A stretch of 64,000 nt of DNA from Flavobacterium sp. LC2016-01 (GCF_009711135.1 NZ_WMIC01000011.1:62001-126000), one strand, 5' to 3'; positions 15,608 through 24,975 are shown, counted from the first letter of the stretch. A program made the numbers and translations. Notes: generated from the letters alone by a model not told the origin.

Positions 15608-18600
15608 ATGCATCAATACTTTTACGCCATTCATTTATTTGTTAACCGAAAGAAATCTTTGTCGGTTCTATTGGCTTTTTTGATGCTTTTAGTATTTGGA
15701 TTTTTTGCTTCTCAAATTAAGTTTGAAGAAGATATTACGAAATTAATTCCCGCCAATGACAAAGCCGATGTCACAGCAAAAGTCCTAAAACAATTAAATT
15801 TTGCCGATAAAATAACCGTCATTTTCAAACTCGAAAAAAACGGTTCTGCAGAAGATTTAAAAGAAATGGCAACCGCTTTTTCAGACAGTGTTTCTAAATC
15901 CTGCAAACCATATGTGACGGGAATTCAGGGAAAAATTGACGAAGAAAACATTCAGGAAACAATTGATTTTGTTTACAATAATCTGCCTCTTTTTCTTGAA
16001 AACAAAGATTATGAAGCCATTGAAAACAAGCTGAAAAAAGACAGTATTGCAGCGACGGTTCAAGGAAATTACAAATCAATAATTTCGCCGTCGGGATTTA
16101 TCACTAGAGATTTTATTCAACGTGATCCGCTTGGAATTTCGTTTATTGCTTTAAAAAAATTACAGCAATTAAATGTCGGTGATGATTTTACGCTTGAGAA
16201 TGGTTTTGTTATGACCAAAGACAAAAAGAAATTACTGCTTTTTATAACCTCAAATCTTCCATCAAGCGAAACCGAAAAAAACACGCTTTTTGCCGAAAAA
16301 CTAAAATCGATTCAGGAAAATTTAAATCAAAAGTTTAAGGATAAAACGTCAATCAGTTATTTTGGTTCGGCTTTAATTGCTGTTGCCAATGCCAATCAAA
16401 TCAAAAGCGATATTGTCTTGACGACAACAATTGCAATGATTACGCTGATGTTGATTCTGATTTTATTCTATCGAAAAATATTAATTCCGCTGATTATTTT
16501 TCTTCCAACGGTTTTTGGAGGTTTGTTTGCCGTTGCGTTTTTATATTTTGTAAAAGAACAGATTTCGGCAATTTCTCTCGGAATCGGATCTATTTTACTC
16601 GGAATTACAATCGATTATTCCATTCACATTCTCACGCATTACAAGCACAACAGCGACATAAAAACATTGTATAAAGACATTACAATGCCTGTAATCATGA
16701 GCAGTTCGACAACGGCGGTTGCGTTTTTATGCCTGCTTTTTGTAAAATCGGATGCGCTGAATGATCTCGGAATTTTCGCTGCCGTAATTGTTATGGCAAC
16801 TGGAATTTTCTCGCTTTTAATTGTACCGCATTTATACAAACCAAAAGAAAATCCGGCTGAACACAAGAAAAATGTCATTGATAAAATGGCGCATTTCTCT
16901 TTTCACAACAATAAAATCTTAATTGGTTTTTGCATCATCATCACTATTATTTGCTGTTTTACATACAATGATGTTGGCTTCAACAACGATTTGTCGCAGT
17001 TAAATTTTGTTCCAAAGGAAATTAAAGCAGCCGAAAAACAATTGGAAGAAAGTACAAGCTTAACTTCAAAAACAATATATGTTGCTTCATACGGAAAAAG
17101 TATGGAAGAAGTTTTGCAAAACAACAGCCAGCTTTTTGCTGATTTATCAAAAGAAAAACAGCAAAATAAAATATTGAATTTCAGTTCTGTTGGCGGCATT
17201 ATGCTTTCGCAGGTGGCACAGCTTCAAAAAATTGAAAAATGGAATTCGTTTTGGGATGCTAATAAAAAAGCGGTTTTAAAATCACAGTTCATTTCCGAAG
17301 GTTCAAAAATCGGCTTTAAGCCAACAACTTATGACAACTTTTTTGATCATTTAGATTTTAGCTTCAAACCCATTTCGGCCAATGAATATTTAAAAATTCA
17401 GGCACTTCAGCTAAAAGAATTTGTAACCGAAAAAAATGGTTTTTACACCATTTCGACATTAGTAAAAGTTTCTCCAGAACAGCGAGATGCATTTGTAAAA
17501 TCGGCTTCAGCCAAAAATAATTTAATTGCAATTGATCGCCAGCAAATGAACGAAACGTTTTTCAGCACATTGAAAACCGATTTTAATTCGCTTGTCAATT
17601 ATTCCTTTATTGCTGTAATTCTGATTTTATTTTTCTTCTTCCGAAGAATCGAATTGGTAATTGTAAGCTGTATCCCAATTGCTTTAACCGGAATTGTCAC
17701 AGCAGGAATTATGGGCATTTTTGGCATTCAAATGAATATTTTCAGCATGATTGTCTGCACGTTGATTTTTGGTCATGGTGTCGATTTCAGTATTTTTATG
17801 ACAAGTGCTTTGCAGAAAGAATACACCAACGGAAAAAACGAAATTGCCATTTACAGAACCTCAATTATTTTGGCTGTAATCACAACGATTTTAGGAATTG
17901 GCGCCATGATTTTTGCCAAACACCCAGCGTTGACTTCGATTTCATCGGTTTCATTAATTGGGGTTTTTGCGGCGCTGATCATCACCTTTATTTTCTACCC
18001 AATTCTTTTCAAGCTGTTTATTTCAAATAGATCAAAAAATGGAAATCCACCGTTTCATTTACGCACTTTTGTTCATGGCATCGTTTCCTTTTTCTATTAC
18101 GGTCTTGGCGGTATTATCATGTCGATTTTCAGTTTTACTTTAATGCCAATTTTACCTTTAAGTGCTAAAATAAAAATGAAAGGTTTTCGATACGCGGTTT
18201 CAAAATTCATGAAATCGGTATTGTATTCAAACCCATTTATACATAAAAAAGTCGTTAATGATTTTAATGAAAACTTCGAAAAACCAACCGTAATTATTGC
18301 GAATCACTCTTCGTTTCTAGACATTTTAGCAATAGGAATGCTGAGTCCAAAAATTATTTTTCTGGTAAGCGACTGGGTTTACAACTCCCCTATTTTTGGC
18401 GGTGTTGTGAGGAAAGCTGGTTTTTATCCTGTGTCCGAAGGTCTGGAAGGCGGCGTTGAACATTTACGCAAAAAAGTAAATGAAGGTTATTCTTTAATGG
18501 TTTTTCCAGAAGGAACTCGATCAGAAAGTAATGTTGTCAAACGATTCCATAAAGGTGCTTTTTTCTTGGCCGAAGAATTTAATTTAGATATACTTCCAAT

Positions 18601-19288
18601 TGTGATTCACGGTGCTTCAGAGTTAATTCCGAAAGGCGATTTTGTCATCCATAATGGAAAACTTACCGTTACTATTTTAGAAAGAATTACACCTGAAAAT
18701 GATTCCTTCGGAAATAATTATGCCGAGAGAACAAAACAAATCAGTACGTTCTTTAAAGCGGCATATCGTACTATTCGCCAACAATTAGAAGGCTCTGATT
18801 ATTTTAAAGATATGCTCTTGCACAGTTTTGATTATAAAGAAATTGAAGTTGTAAACAGTGTAAAAAAGGATGTAAAAAAGAATCTTGAAACTTATTTTCT
18901 TCTTGGAAAACAATTATCGGTGAAAGCCAAAATATTGCATTTGGCAAATGATTACGGTCAATTAGACGTTTTATTGGCACTGCAGGAACCACAGCGAAAA
19001 ATTCATTCGTACATTCCTGATGAAGAAAAACGTGACGTTGCCAAAATCAATTATATCGTTAATAAGAGAAAAATATCTTATCTCGAAAATTTAGAAACAC
19101 TGTCTGAAAATCATTTTGATACTCTTTTAATTTCGAATGAAAATTCAGAAAATCAAATTCAGAAAGTTATACTTCTCACTTCGTGCGTAATTTTAATTGA
19201 TTGCCCGCGTTTGAAAAACACTTTGATTAACTTTGGTTTTGAGTCGGTTTTAGAGGAAAACGATGTAATCTTATTAAAGAAAAACTAA
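15608..19288 (+). CDS. MMPL/RND exporter fused to LPLAT acyltransferase and a methyltransferase-like tail
   Basis: A 1226-residue protein. Residues 1-815 are an MMPL-type RND transporter with two six-helix bundles (LGIGSILLGITIDYSIHI and IFGHGVDFSIFMTSALQ mark the proton-relay helices). Residues about 880-1080 are a 1-acylglycerol-phosphate-type acyltransferase with NHSSFLD near 899 and FPEGTRSE near 968. The last 140 residues (AKILHLANDYGQLDVLLAL, HFDTLLIS) look like a degenerate class I methyltransferase fold. It probably acylates and exports pigment or lipid across the inner membrane. Separate genes encode these activities in proteobacterial aryl polyene clusters. The next gene starts one base after its stop. 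Confidence 0.88.
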   Translation: MHQYFYAIHLFVNRKKSLSVLLAFLMLLVFGFFASQIKFEEDITKLIPANDKADVTAKVLKQLNFADKITVIFKLEKNGSAEDLKEMATAFSDSVSKSCKPYVTGIQGKIDEENIQETIDFVYNNLPLFLENKDYEAIENKLKKDSIAATVQGNYKSIISPSGFITRDFIQRDPLGISFIALKKLQQLNVGDDFTLENGFVMTKDKKKLLLFITSNLPSSETEKNTLFAEKLKSIQENLNQKFKDKTSISYFGSALIAVANANQIKSDIVLTTTIAMITLMLILILFYRKILIPLIIFLPTVFGGLFAVAFLYFVKEQISAISLGIGSILLGITIDYSIHILTHYKHNSDIKTLYKDITMPVIMSSSTTAVAFLCLLFVKSDALNDLGIFAAVIVMATGIFSLLIVPHLYKPKENPAEHKKNVIDKMAHFSFHNNKILIGFCIIITIICCFTYNDVGFNNDLSQLNFVPKEIKAAEKQLEESTSLTSKTIYVASYGKSMEEVLQNNSQLFADLSKEKQQNKILNFSSVGGIMLSQVAQLQKIEKWNSFWDANKKAVLKSQFISEGSKIGFKPTTYDNFFDHLDFSFKPISANEYLKIQALQLKEFVTEKNGFYTISTLVKVSPEQRDAFVKSASAKNNLIAIDRQQMNETFFSTLKTDFNSLVNYSFIAVILILFFFFRRIELVIVSCIPIALTGIVTAGIMGIFGIQMNIFSMIVCTLIFGHGVDFSIFMTSALQKEYTNGKNEIAIYRTSIILAVITTILGIGAMIFAKHPALTSISSVSLIGVFAALIITFIFYPILFKLFISNRSKNGNPPFHLRTFVHGIVSFFYYGLGGIIMSIFSFTLMPILPLSAKIKMKGFRYAVSKFMKSVLYSNPFIHKKVVNDFNENFEKPTVIIANHSSFLDILAIGMLSPKIIFLVSDWVYNSPIFGGVVRKAGFYPVSEGLEGGVEHLRKKVNEGYSLMVFPEGTRSESNVVKRFHKGAFFLAEEFNLDILPIVIHGASELIPKGDFVIHNGKLTVTILERITPENDSFGNNYAERTKQISTFFKAAYRTIRQQLEGSDYFKDMLLHSFDYKEIEVVNSVKKDVKKNLETYFLLGKQLSVKAKILHLANDYGQLDVLLALQEPQRKIHSYIPDEEKRDVAKINYIVNKRKISYLENLETLSENHFDTLLISNENSENQIQKVILLTSCVILIDCPRLKNTLINFGFESVLEENDVILLKKN

Positions 19289-19289
19289 G

Positions 19290-20807
19290 ATGAAAGCACA
19301 TTACGATGTTGTAATTGTTGGCAGCGGTTTGGGCGGATTGGTTTCGTCCATTATTCTGGCTAAAGAAGGCTACAGCGTTTGTGTGCTCGAAAAAAACAAT
19401 CAATACGGCGGAAATCTTCAGACTTTTGTTCGTGATAAAACCATCTTTGATACCGGAATTCATTATATCGGAGGTTTGGGTGAAGGTGAAAATCTGCATC
19501 AATATTTTAAATATTTGGGAATTATCGATAAACTGAATCTGAAAAAATTAGATGAAAATGCTTTCGATATTATTTCTTTTGAAGATGATAAAACCGAATA
19601 TCCGCATGCGCAAGGATATGAAAATTTTGTTCATCAGTTAAAAGAATATTTTCCTGAAGAAGAAAAAAACATTTCAGAATATTGCGAAAAACTGAAAGCG
19701 ATTTGTGACTCTTTTCCACTTTATAATTTAGAATCAGAGGGAAAATATGACTCTGAAATTCTGACTTTAAATGCAAAAGAAACCATTGATTCTTTTACAG
19801 AAAATGAAAAACTGAAAGCTGTTTTGGCAGGTTCCAATTTTTTATATGCCGGCATTCCAGATAAATCGCCATTTTATGTTCATGCGTTAATCGTGAATTC
19901 ATATATTCAGAGCTCGTGGCGCTGTATTAACGGCGGAAGTCAAATTACAAAACAGCTTTTGAAACAGCTCAAAAAATACGGCGGTGAATTTTATAAACAC
20001 AAAGAAGTTACCAATTTTGAAGTTGAAAACCACAAAGTGAATTCGGTTAAAATGAAAGACGGAACGCAAGTTTCTGGAACGTATTTTATTTCGAATATCG
20101 AACCAAAAACGACGTTGAAAATGGCTGGCGAAACAAACTTCAGAAAACCATTTTTCAACCGTATTCAAAGTCTTGAAGGCGTACTTTCGGCTTTTAGTCT
20201 GTATTTGGTTTTTAAGCCCGAGACTTTCAAATATATCAACCACAATTATTACCATTTTAAAAATAGCGGTGAAGTTTGGTCAGCTCATGAATACGATGAA
20301 AATTCGTGGCCAAAAATGTATATGGCTTCTATGAATGCTTCTAAAGAAGAGGAAATCTGGGCAGACGGAATGACGTTTATAACGTATATGAAATTCGACG
20401 ATGTTTTGCCTTGGACAGATACTTTTAACACCACGGTCGAAAAAAACGACCGTGGTGAAAGTTATGAAGAATTCAAAGCCAGAAAAACAGCTAAATTTTT
20501 AGATGAAATCGAAATAAAATTTCCAGGAATCGGAGATTGCATTAAATCTATTCATACTTCAAGTCCGCTTTCGTACCGCGATTATATTGGCGGTGATAAC
20601 GGAAATATGTACGGTTATGTTAAAGATTCCAATAATCCGCTTAAAACATTGATTCCGTCAAAAACCAAGTTAGAAAATTTATATCTTACAGGTCAAAGTA
20701 TTAATATGCATGGTGTTCTGGGCGTAACGATTGGCGCTGTAGTAACCTGCTCAGAAATTGTTGGAAAAGAATATTTGATTAATAAAATTAATCAGGCTGC
20801 CGAATAA
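19290..20807 (+). CDS. Phytoene desaturase/carotene isomerase-like FAD-dependent oxidoreductase
   Basis: A 505-residue CrtI/CrtISO-family flavoprotein. The N-terminal dinucleotide-binding motif GSGLGGLVSSIILAKEG (11-27) is followed by the ribityl Glu in CVLEKN. The C-terminal FAD motif is LYLTGQSINMHGVLGVTIGA. CrtI-like enzymes desaturate or isomerise conjugated polyenes; in this cluster the substrate would be the flexirubin polyene acid and not a carotenoid. It directly follows the exporter fusion. A strong GC-rich hairpin lies inside the coding sequence at 20429-20457. The family is clear and the substrate inferred. Confidence 0.87.
   Translation: MKAHYDVVIVGSGLGGLVSSIILAKEGYSVCVLEKNNQYGGNLQTFVRDKTIFDTGIHYIGGLGEGENLHQYFKYLGIIDKLNLKKLDENAFDIISFEDDKTEYPHAQGYENFVHQLKEYFPEEEKNISEYCEKLKAICDSFPLYNLESEGKYDSEILTLNAKETIDSFTENEKLKAVLAGSNFLYAGIPDKSPFYVHALIVNSYIQSSWRCINGGSQITKQLLKQLKKYGGEFYKHKEVTNFEVENHKVNSVKMKDGTQVSGTYFISNIEPKTTLKMAGETNFRKPFFNRIQSLEGVLSAFSLYLVFKPETFKYINHNYYHFKNSGEVWSAHEYDENSWPKMYMASMNASKEEEIWADGMTFITYMKFDDVLPWTDTFNTTVEKNDRGESYEEFKARKTAKFLDEIEIKFPGIGDCIKSIHTSSPLSYRDYIGGDNGNMYGYVKDSNNPLKTLIPSKTKLENLYLTGQSINMHGVLGVTIGAVVTCSEIVGKEYLINKINQAAE
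20429..20457. other. Perfect GC-rich hairpin with A7 loop inside the CrtI-like gene
   Basis: CACCACGGTCG (20429-20439), seven A (20440-20446), then the exact reverse complement CGACCGTGGTG (20447-20457). An 11-bp stem with 8 GC pairs is striking in coding DNA this AT-rich. It encodes a short polar loop (around NTTVEKNDRG). No T-run follows, so it is not a classical terminator. Confidence 0.85.
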
Positions 20808-20815
20808 ATTGAATT

Positions 20816-22483
20816 ATGAAAAACCGAATTACATATCTTTTCTTCCTCGGTTTTTTAGGAATTCTGATTTCCTGCGGTACATCAAAGTCAAAAAATCATC
20901 AGCCCGATATTTCCAGTTATAATGCGACAAAACCTATTGTTACAAAACTTTCAGACAGCATTTTTATTTCAGGAAATAATTCACTTTTAAAAAATAAACA
21001 GGGACTTTGGGAATTATATGTTGAAGGTGATCCTTTAGAAATTGGCCTCAACACCGGCGCCTTATCTGATTCGCTTCTGCAAAAACAACAGCAAATATTT
21101 TTCTCCAAAATAAAAGATTTAATTCCGTCGAAATTTGAACAAAAATTGCTGCGTCATTTTTTAAAATGGTACAACCGAAAATTATATGCCAATGTTCCCG
21201 AAGAATATCAAACAGAGATTTTTGGGGTTTCACAATACACTTCGCACGATTTTGACAATATTGCACCACAGTATCAGCGCGGTTTGTATCTGCATGCGGC
21301 GCACGACATTGGGCACGCTCTGCAGGATTTGGCTTTAGTTGGCTGTTCGTCTTTTGCGGCTTGGGGCGAAAAATCGGAAGACGGAAATTTAATTCTCGGG
21401 CGCAATTTTGATTTTTATGTTAACGATGCTTTCGCCGAAAATAAAATTATTGCTTTTGTAAAACCAGAACAAGGTTATAATTTTATGATGGTTTCCTGGC
21501 CCGGAATGATTGGCGCTGTTTCTGGAATGAATCAGCAAGGCTTGACCGTTACGATTAATGCGGCAAAATCAGAAATTCCGATGAGTGCCAAAACGCCAAT
21601 TTCAATCTTGACCCGCGAAATTTTACAGCATGCTTCAACTATTGATGAAGCGGTTGCCATTGCAAAAAAACGATCTGTCTTTGTTTCTGAATCAATTATG
21701 GTGGGAAGTGCGCAAGACAATAAAGCTGTTTTAATAGAAGTTTCGCCCAAAAAAATAGACGTTTATGAAGTTCCAAACAGCAATCAATTAATTTGTTCGA
21801 ACCATTTTCAGAGTGAAACATTCAAAAATGAAAAACGAAATCAGGCACAAATTGCAGACAGTCACTCTGAATATCGCTTTGAAAGAATGGAAGAACTTTT
21901 ATCTGAAAACAAAAAAATAAATCCTGAAATTGCTTCGGAAATTCTTAGAGATAAAAACGGTTTAAACAATATTCCGCTTGGTTTTGGTAATGAAAAAGCG
22001 CTGAATCAATTGCTGGCGCATCACGGCATTATTTTTAAACCGAAAGAAAAACTAGTTTGGGTTTCGGCGAATCCATTTCAGCTTGGTGAATTTGTTTGTT
22101 ATAATTTGGATTCTATTTTTAATGGCAGAAAAACAAATACCGCGATTTCATTTGAACAGGAAAATTTAAATATCGCCAAAGATCCTTTTATAAAAACAGA
22201 AGCTTTTCAAAACTATAAAAAGTTTAAAGCCGAAAATCACCAAATGGATTTGTATCTTAAAAAAGAAGAAACAATCTCGCCCGAATTTCTGCAGCAGTAT
22301 CAATCGCTAAACCCAGATTATTGGGTTGTATATTACAAAGCAGGGTTGTACTTTTATCAAAAAAAACAATTCCGTGCGGCTCAAATAAATTTTGAAAAAG
22401 CACTGACAAAAGAAATTACTACGGCTCCTGAAAAGGCAAAAATTGAAAAATATTTAAAAAAACTCAAAAGAAAATTACAATGA
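20816..22483 (+). CDS. C45-type Ntn hydrolase lipoprotein (acyl-CoA:6-APA acyltransferase-like) with C-terminal helical repeat
   Basis: A 555-residue protein. The N terminus is a lipoprotein signal with lipobox LISC (Cys20). The central domain (about 60-420) resembles C45/AAT Ntn hydrolases: the candidate nucleophile is Cys177 in LVGCSSFAAWG, followed by LILGRNFDF and PGMIGAVSGMNQQGLTV. The last 60 residues (YYKAGLYFYQKKQFRAAQIN) form a TPR-like unit. Such enzymes form or cleave amide or ester bonds with acyl donors. A lipid-anchored, periplasm-facing version could make the ester bond of flexirubin-type pigments; this is a hypothesis. The next gene overlaps by 4 bases. Confidence 0.8.
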   Translation: MKNRITYLFFLGFLGILISCGTSKSKNHQPDISSYNATKPIVTKLSDSIFISGNNSLLKNKQGLWELYVEGDPLEIGLNTGALSDSLLQKQQQIFFSKIKDLIPSKFEQKLLRHFLKWYNRKLYANVPEEYQTEIFGVSQYTSHDFDNIAPQYQRGLYLHAAHDIGHALQDLALVGCSSFAAWGEKSEDGNLILGRNFDFYVNDAFAENKIIAFVKPEQGYNFMMVSWPGMIGAVSGMNQQGLTVTINAAKSEIPMSAKTPISILTREILQHASTIDEAVAIAKKRSVFVSESIMVGSAQDNKAVLIEVSPKKIDVYEVPNSNQLICSNHFQSETFKNEKRNQAQIADSHSEYRFERMEELLSENKKINPEIASEILRDKNGLNNIPLGFGNEKALNQLLAHHGIIFKPKEKLVWVSANPFQLGEFVCYNLDSIFNGRKTNTAISFEQENLNIAKDPFIKTEAFQNYKKFKAENHQMDLYLKKEETISPEFLQQYQSLNPDYWVVYYKAGLYFYQKKQFRAAQINFEKALTKEITTAPEKAKIEKYLKKLKRKLQ

Positions 22484-23778
22484 TTCCAGCAATAGAAAAA
22501 AATTCTTTAGACGAAATTAAAGTTTTTCAGGAACAAAAATTAACGGAGCTTTTAGCATATATCGCTGCGAATTCTCCTTTCTACAAAAGACTTTTTGCAG
22601 GACAAAATATTGATATTTCGAAAGTAAAAACTTTAGAAGATTTACAATTTCTGCCCGTAACAACCAAAGAAGATTTACAGCAATACAACGACGATTTTTT
22701 GTGCGTTCCACAACATAAAGTCATTGATTATGCTTCAACTTCAGGAACTTTAGGCGATCCGGTAACTTTTGGTTTAACCGATTCTGATTTGGACCGATTA
22801 GCATATAACGAAGCTATTTCGTTTGCCTGCGCTGGAATTGCAGAAGGCGACGTCGTTCAATTAATGACCACAATTGACAGAAAATTTATGGCTGGACTTG
22901 CCTATTTTCTGGGTTTAAGAAAACTGAAAGTCGGGGTAATTCGCGTTGGTGCCGGAATTCCGGAAATGCAGTGGGATTCGATTTTAAAATACAATCCGAG
23001 TTATTTAATTACGGTTCCTTCTTTCCTTTTAAAATTAATTGAATACGCCGAAATTCACGGAATCGATTATAATAATTCGAGCATAAAAGGTGCCATCTGT
23101 ATTGGAGAATCTTTGAGAGAACAAGATTTTTCAATGAATATTTTGTCGAAAAAAATTACAGATAAATGGAAAATTAAGTTGTTTTCAACTTATGCTTCAA
23201 CCGAAATGAGCACCGCTTTTACAGAATGTGAACATGGTCAAGGCGGGCATCATCACCCAGAATTGATTATTGTTGAAGTTTTAGACGAAAATAATCAGCC
23301 GGTAAAAAATGGAGAAACAGGCGAACTTACTTTTACCACTTTAGGAATTGAAGCAATGCCTTTACTGCGTTTTAAAACTGGAGATATTGTCCAGCTTCAT
23401 GACGAACCTTGCGCCTGCGGCAGAAATACGTTGCGCGTTGGGCCAGTTGTTGGCCGCAAAAAACAAATGATAAAATACAAAGGAACAACACTGTATCCGC
23501 CAGCGATGAATGATGTTTTGAGCAGTTTTGATACTATCGAAAATCATTTAATCGAAATCTCGACGAACGATTTAGGCACCGATGAAATCCTGATAAAAAT
23601 CGCAGTAAAAAATCAAACTCCAGAATTTCTTCAGGAAATAAAAGACCACTTTAGAGCCAAACTGAGAGTAACTCCAAAAATAGAATTTGCCTCAAAAGAA
23701 ACTTTAAACCCGCTAGTTTTTAATCCAATGAGCCGAAAACCCATTCGGTTTTTTGATTACCGAAAGACTACCACATAG
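22480..23778 (+). CDS. Adenylate-forming ligase, phenylacetate-CoA ligase family
   Basis: A 432-residue ANL enzyme of the PaaK/CapK branch. The phosphate-binding loop is YASTSGTLGDPVTF (about 86-99), the adenine/ribose-binding motif is STYASTEMST, and the C-terminal core is LLRFKTGDI, CACGRNT (zinc-type cysteines) and VGRKKQMIKYKG. It activates an aryl or fatty acid as acyl-AMP and loads it onto CoA or an ACP. In flexirubin-type clusters the expected substrate is an aryl starter such as a coumarate-like acid. It is the last gene of the pigment operon in this window and is followed by a long inverted repeat. Confidence 0.85.
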   Translation: MIPAIEKNSLDEIKVFQEQKLTELLAYIAANSPFYKRLFAGQNIDISKVKTLEDLQFLPVTTKEDLQQYNDDFLCVPQHKVIDYASTSGTLGDPVTFGLTDSDLDRLAYNEAISFACAGIAEGDVVQLMTTIDRKFMAGLAYFLGLRKLKVGVIRVGAGIPEMQWDSILKYNPSYLITVPSFLLKLIEYAEIHGIDYNNSSIKGAICIGESLREQDFSMNILSKKITDKWKIKLFSTYASTEMSTAFTECEHGQGGHHHPELIIVEVLDENNQPVKNGETGELTFTTLGIEAMPLLRFKTGDIVQLHDEPCACGRNTLRVGPVVGRKKQMIKYKGTTLYPPAMNDVLSSFDTIENHLIEISTNDLGTDEILIKIAVKNQTPEFLQEIKDHFRAKLRVTPKIEFASKETLNPLVFNPMSRKPIRFFDYRKTTT

Positions 23779-23791
23779 AAACTTATTTTTC

Positions 23792-23872
23792 ACCATATAA
23801 GTAATATAAGTTTATTTAAAAGATTGCGTTGAAAAGCATTTTAATTAAATGAACTTATATTACTTATATGGT
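23792..23872. repeat. 28-bp inverted repeat closing the pigment cluster
   Basis: Arms 23792-23819 and 23845-23872 match over 28 bases with one G-T pair, starting ACCATATAAGTAATATAAG on the left. The 25-base spacer contains GCGTTGAAAAGC. It lies between the last pigment gene and dusB. There is no T-run, but an RNA stem this long could still protect or end the operon transcript. It looks like a member of a repeated intergenic family. Confidence 0.8.
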
Positions 23873-23895
23873 TTATTTACAGCCCATTAAATGTT

Positions 23896-23928
23896 TTGCT
23901 GTGAATTGAACTAAATGTTGTAATTTTG
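23896..23928 (+). promoter_or_regulatory. Predicted Bacteroidota sigma promoter for dusB (TTG-N22-TAATTTTG)
   Basis: TTG at 23896-23898 and TAATTTTG at 23921-23928 fit the TTG-N17-23-TAnnTTTG consensus of Bacteroidota housekeeping promoters. The -7 box ends only 9 bases before the ATG at 23938, so the message would have almost no leader. Confidence 0.6.
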
Positions 23929-23937
23929 CAAAAAATT

Positions 23938-24936
23938 ATGAAGATGGTCAAGATTGGCAACATAGAATTACCCGAATTTCCTTTATTACTTGCTCCAATG
24001 GAAGATGTGAGCGATCCGCCGTTTCGCAGATTATGCAAAACGCACGGTGCTGACATGATGTATTCTGAATTCATTTCGTCAGAAGGATTAATTCGTGATG
24101 CAATCAAAAGCAGAATGAAGCTGGATATTTTTGATTATGAGCGTCCGGTTGGAATCCAGATTTTTGGAGGAGATGAAGAAGCGATGGCACTTTCGTCAAA
24201 AATCGTTTCTACAGTAAAACCAGATTTGGTGGATATTAATTTTGGATGTCCAGTAAAAAAAGTGGTTTGCAAAGGTGCCGGTGCCGGAGTTTTGAAAGAT
24301 GTTGATTTGATGGTGCGTTTGACCAAAGCCGTTATCAGAAGTACAGATTTGCCTGTTACGGTAAAAACGCGTTTAGGCTGGGACGAAAGCTCGATTAATA
24401 TTGATGAAGTTGCTGAAAGACTTCAGGACATTGGTGTTCAGGCTTTGACAATTCACGCCAGAACTCGTGCTCAAATGTACAAAGGCCACTCTGATTGGTC
24501 GCATATTGCACGTGTAAAAAACAACCCGAGAATTACAATGCCTATTTTTGGAAACGGCGATATCGACAGTCCGGAAAAAGCATTAAAATATAAAAACGAA
24601 TACGGAATTGACGGTATCATGATTGGCCGTGCCGCGATTGGTTATCCGTGGATTTTTAACGAAATAAAGCATTATTTCAAAACTGGTGAACACTTGCCTG
24701 CTCCAACCGTAATTGATCGTGTTGAAGCTGCCAGAAATCATTTGCAATGGTCGATGGACTGGAAAGGTGAACGTCTAGGAATTGTAGAAATGCGTCGTCA
24801 TTATACCAATTATTTCAAAGGAATTCATTCGTTCAAAGAATTCAAGCAAAAATTAGTTACAACTGATGCACCTGAAGATTTATTCTCCATTATGAAAGAA
24901 ATCGAACAGGTTTATGCTGGATATGAATTTGCTTAA
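23938..24936 (+). CDS. dusB: tRNA-dihydrouridine synthase DusB
   Basis: A 332-residue FMN TIM-barrel enzyme that reduces uridines in the tRNA D-loop region. It shows LLAPMEDVSDPPFRRLCK, the active-site region NFGCPVKKVVCKGAGAGVL with the catalytic Cys in FGCP-x-x-K, TVKTRLGWD, HARTRAQMYKG and NGDIDSPEKA. A TTG at 23926 would extend the frame, but it falls inside the predicted -7 box, so the ATG at 23938 (or 23944) is the start. It has its own promoter and a strong terminator, so it is monocistronic. Confidence 0.95.
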   Translation: MKMVKIGNIELPEFPLLLAPMEDVSDPPFRRLCKTHGADMMYSEFISSEGLIRDAIKSRMKLDIFDYERPVGIQIFGGDEEAMALSSKIVSTVKPDLVDINFGCPVKKVVCKGAGAGVLKDVDLMVRLTKAVIRSTDLPVTVKTRLGWDESSINIDEVAERLQDIGVQALTIHARTRAQMYKGHSDWSHIARVKNNPRITMPIFGNGDIDSPEKALKYKNEYGIDGIMIGRAAIGYPWIFNEIKHYFKTGEHLPAPTVIDRVEAARNHLQWSMDWKGERLGIVEMRRHYTNYFKGIHSFKEFKQKLVTTDAPEDLFSIMKEIEQVYAGYEFA

Positions 24937-24943
24937 AAAGCAT

Positions 24944-24975
24944 AAAAAAAGACCTTCAAATTGAAGGTCTTTTTA
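24944..24975. terminator. Bidirectional intrinsic terminator between dusB and MATE genes
   Basis: The stem GACCTTC/GAAGGTC with loop AAATT (24951-24969) is flanked by an A-run on the left and a T-run on the right. It can end transcription of dusB (+) and of the convergent MATE gene (-). Confidence 0.92.

Noticed and set aside
19290..20807. Carotenoid biosynthesis gene set
   Set aside because: No crtB, crtE or crtY neighbours; a CrtI-like enzyme between MMPL and C45 genes fits the polyene pigment cluster.
22480..23778. Phenylacetate degradation with the PaaE-like gene at 47977
   Set aside because: No paaABCD, paaZ or paaG genes in the window, and the ligase is embedded in a pigment operon 24 kb away.
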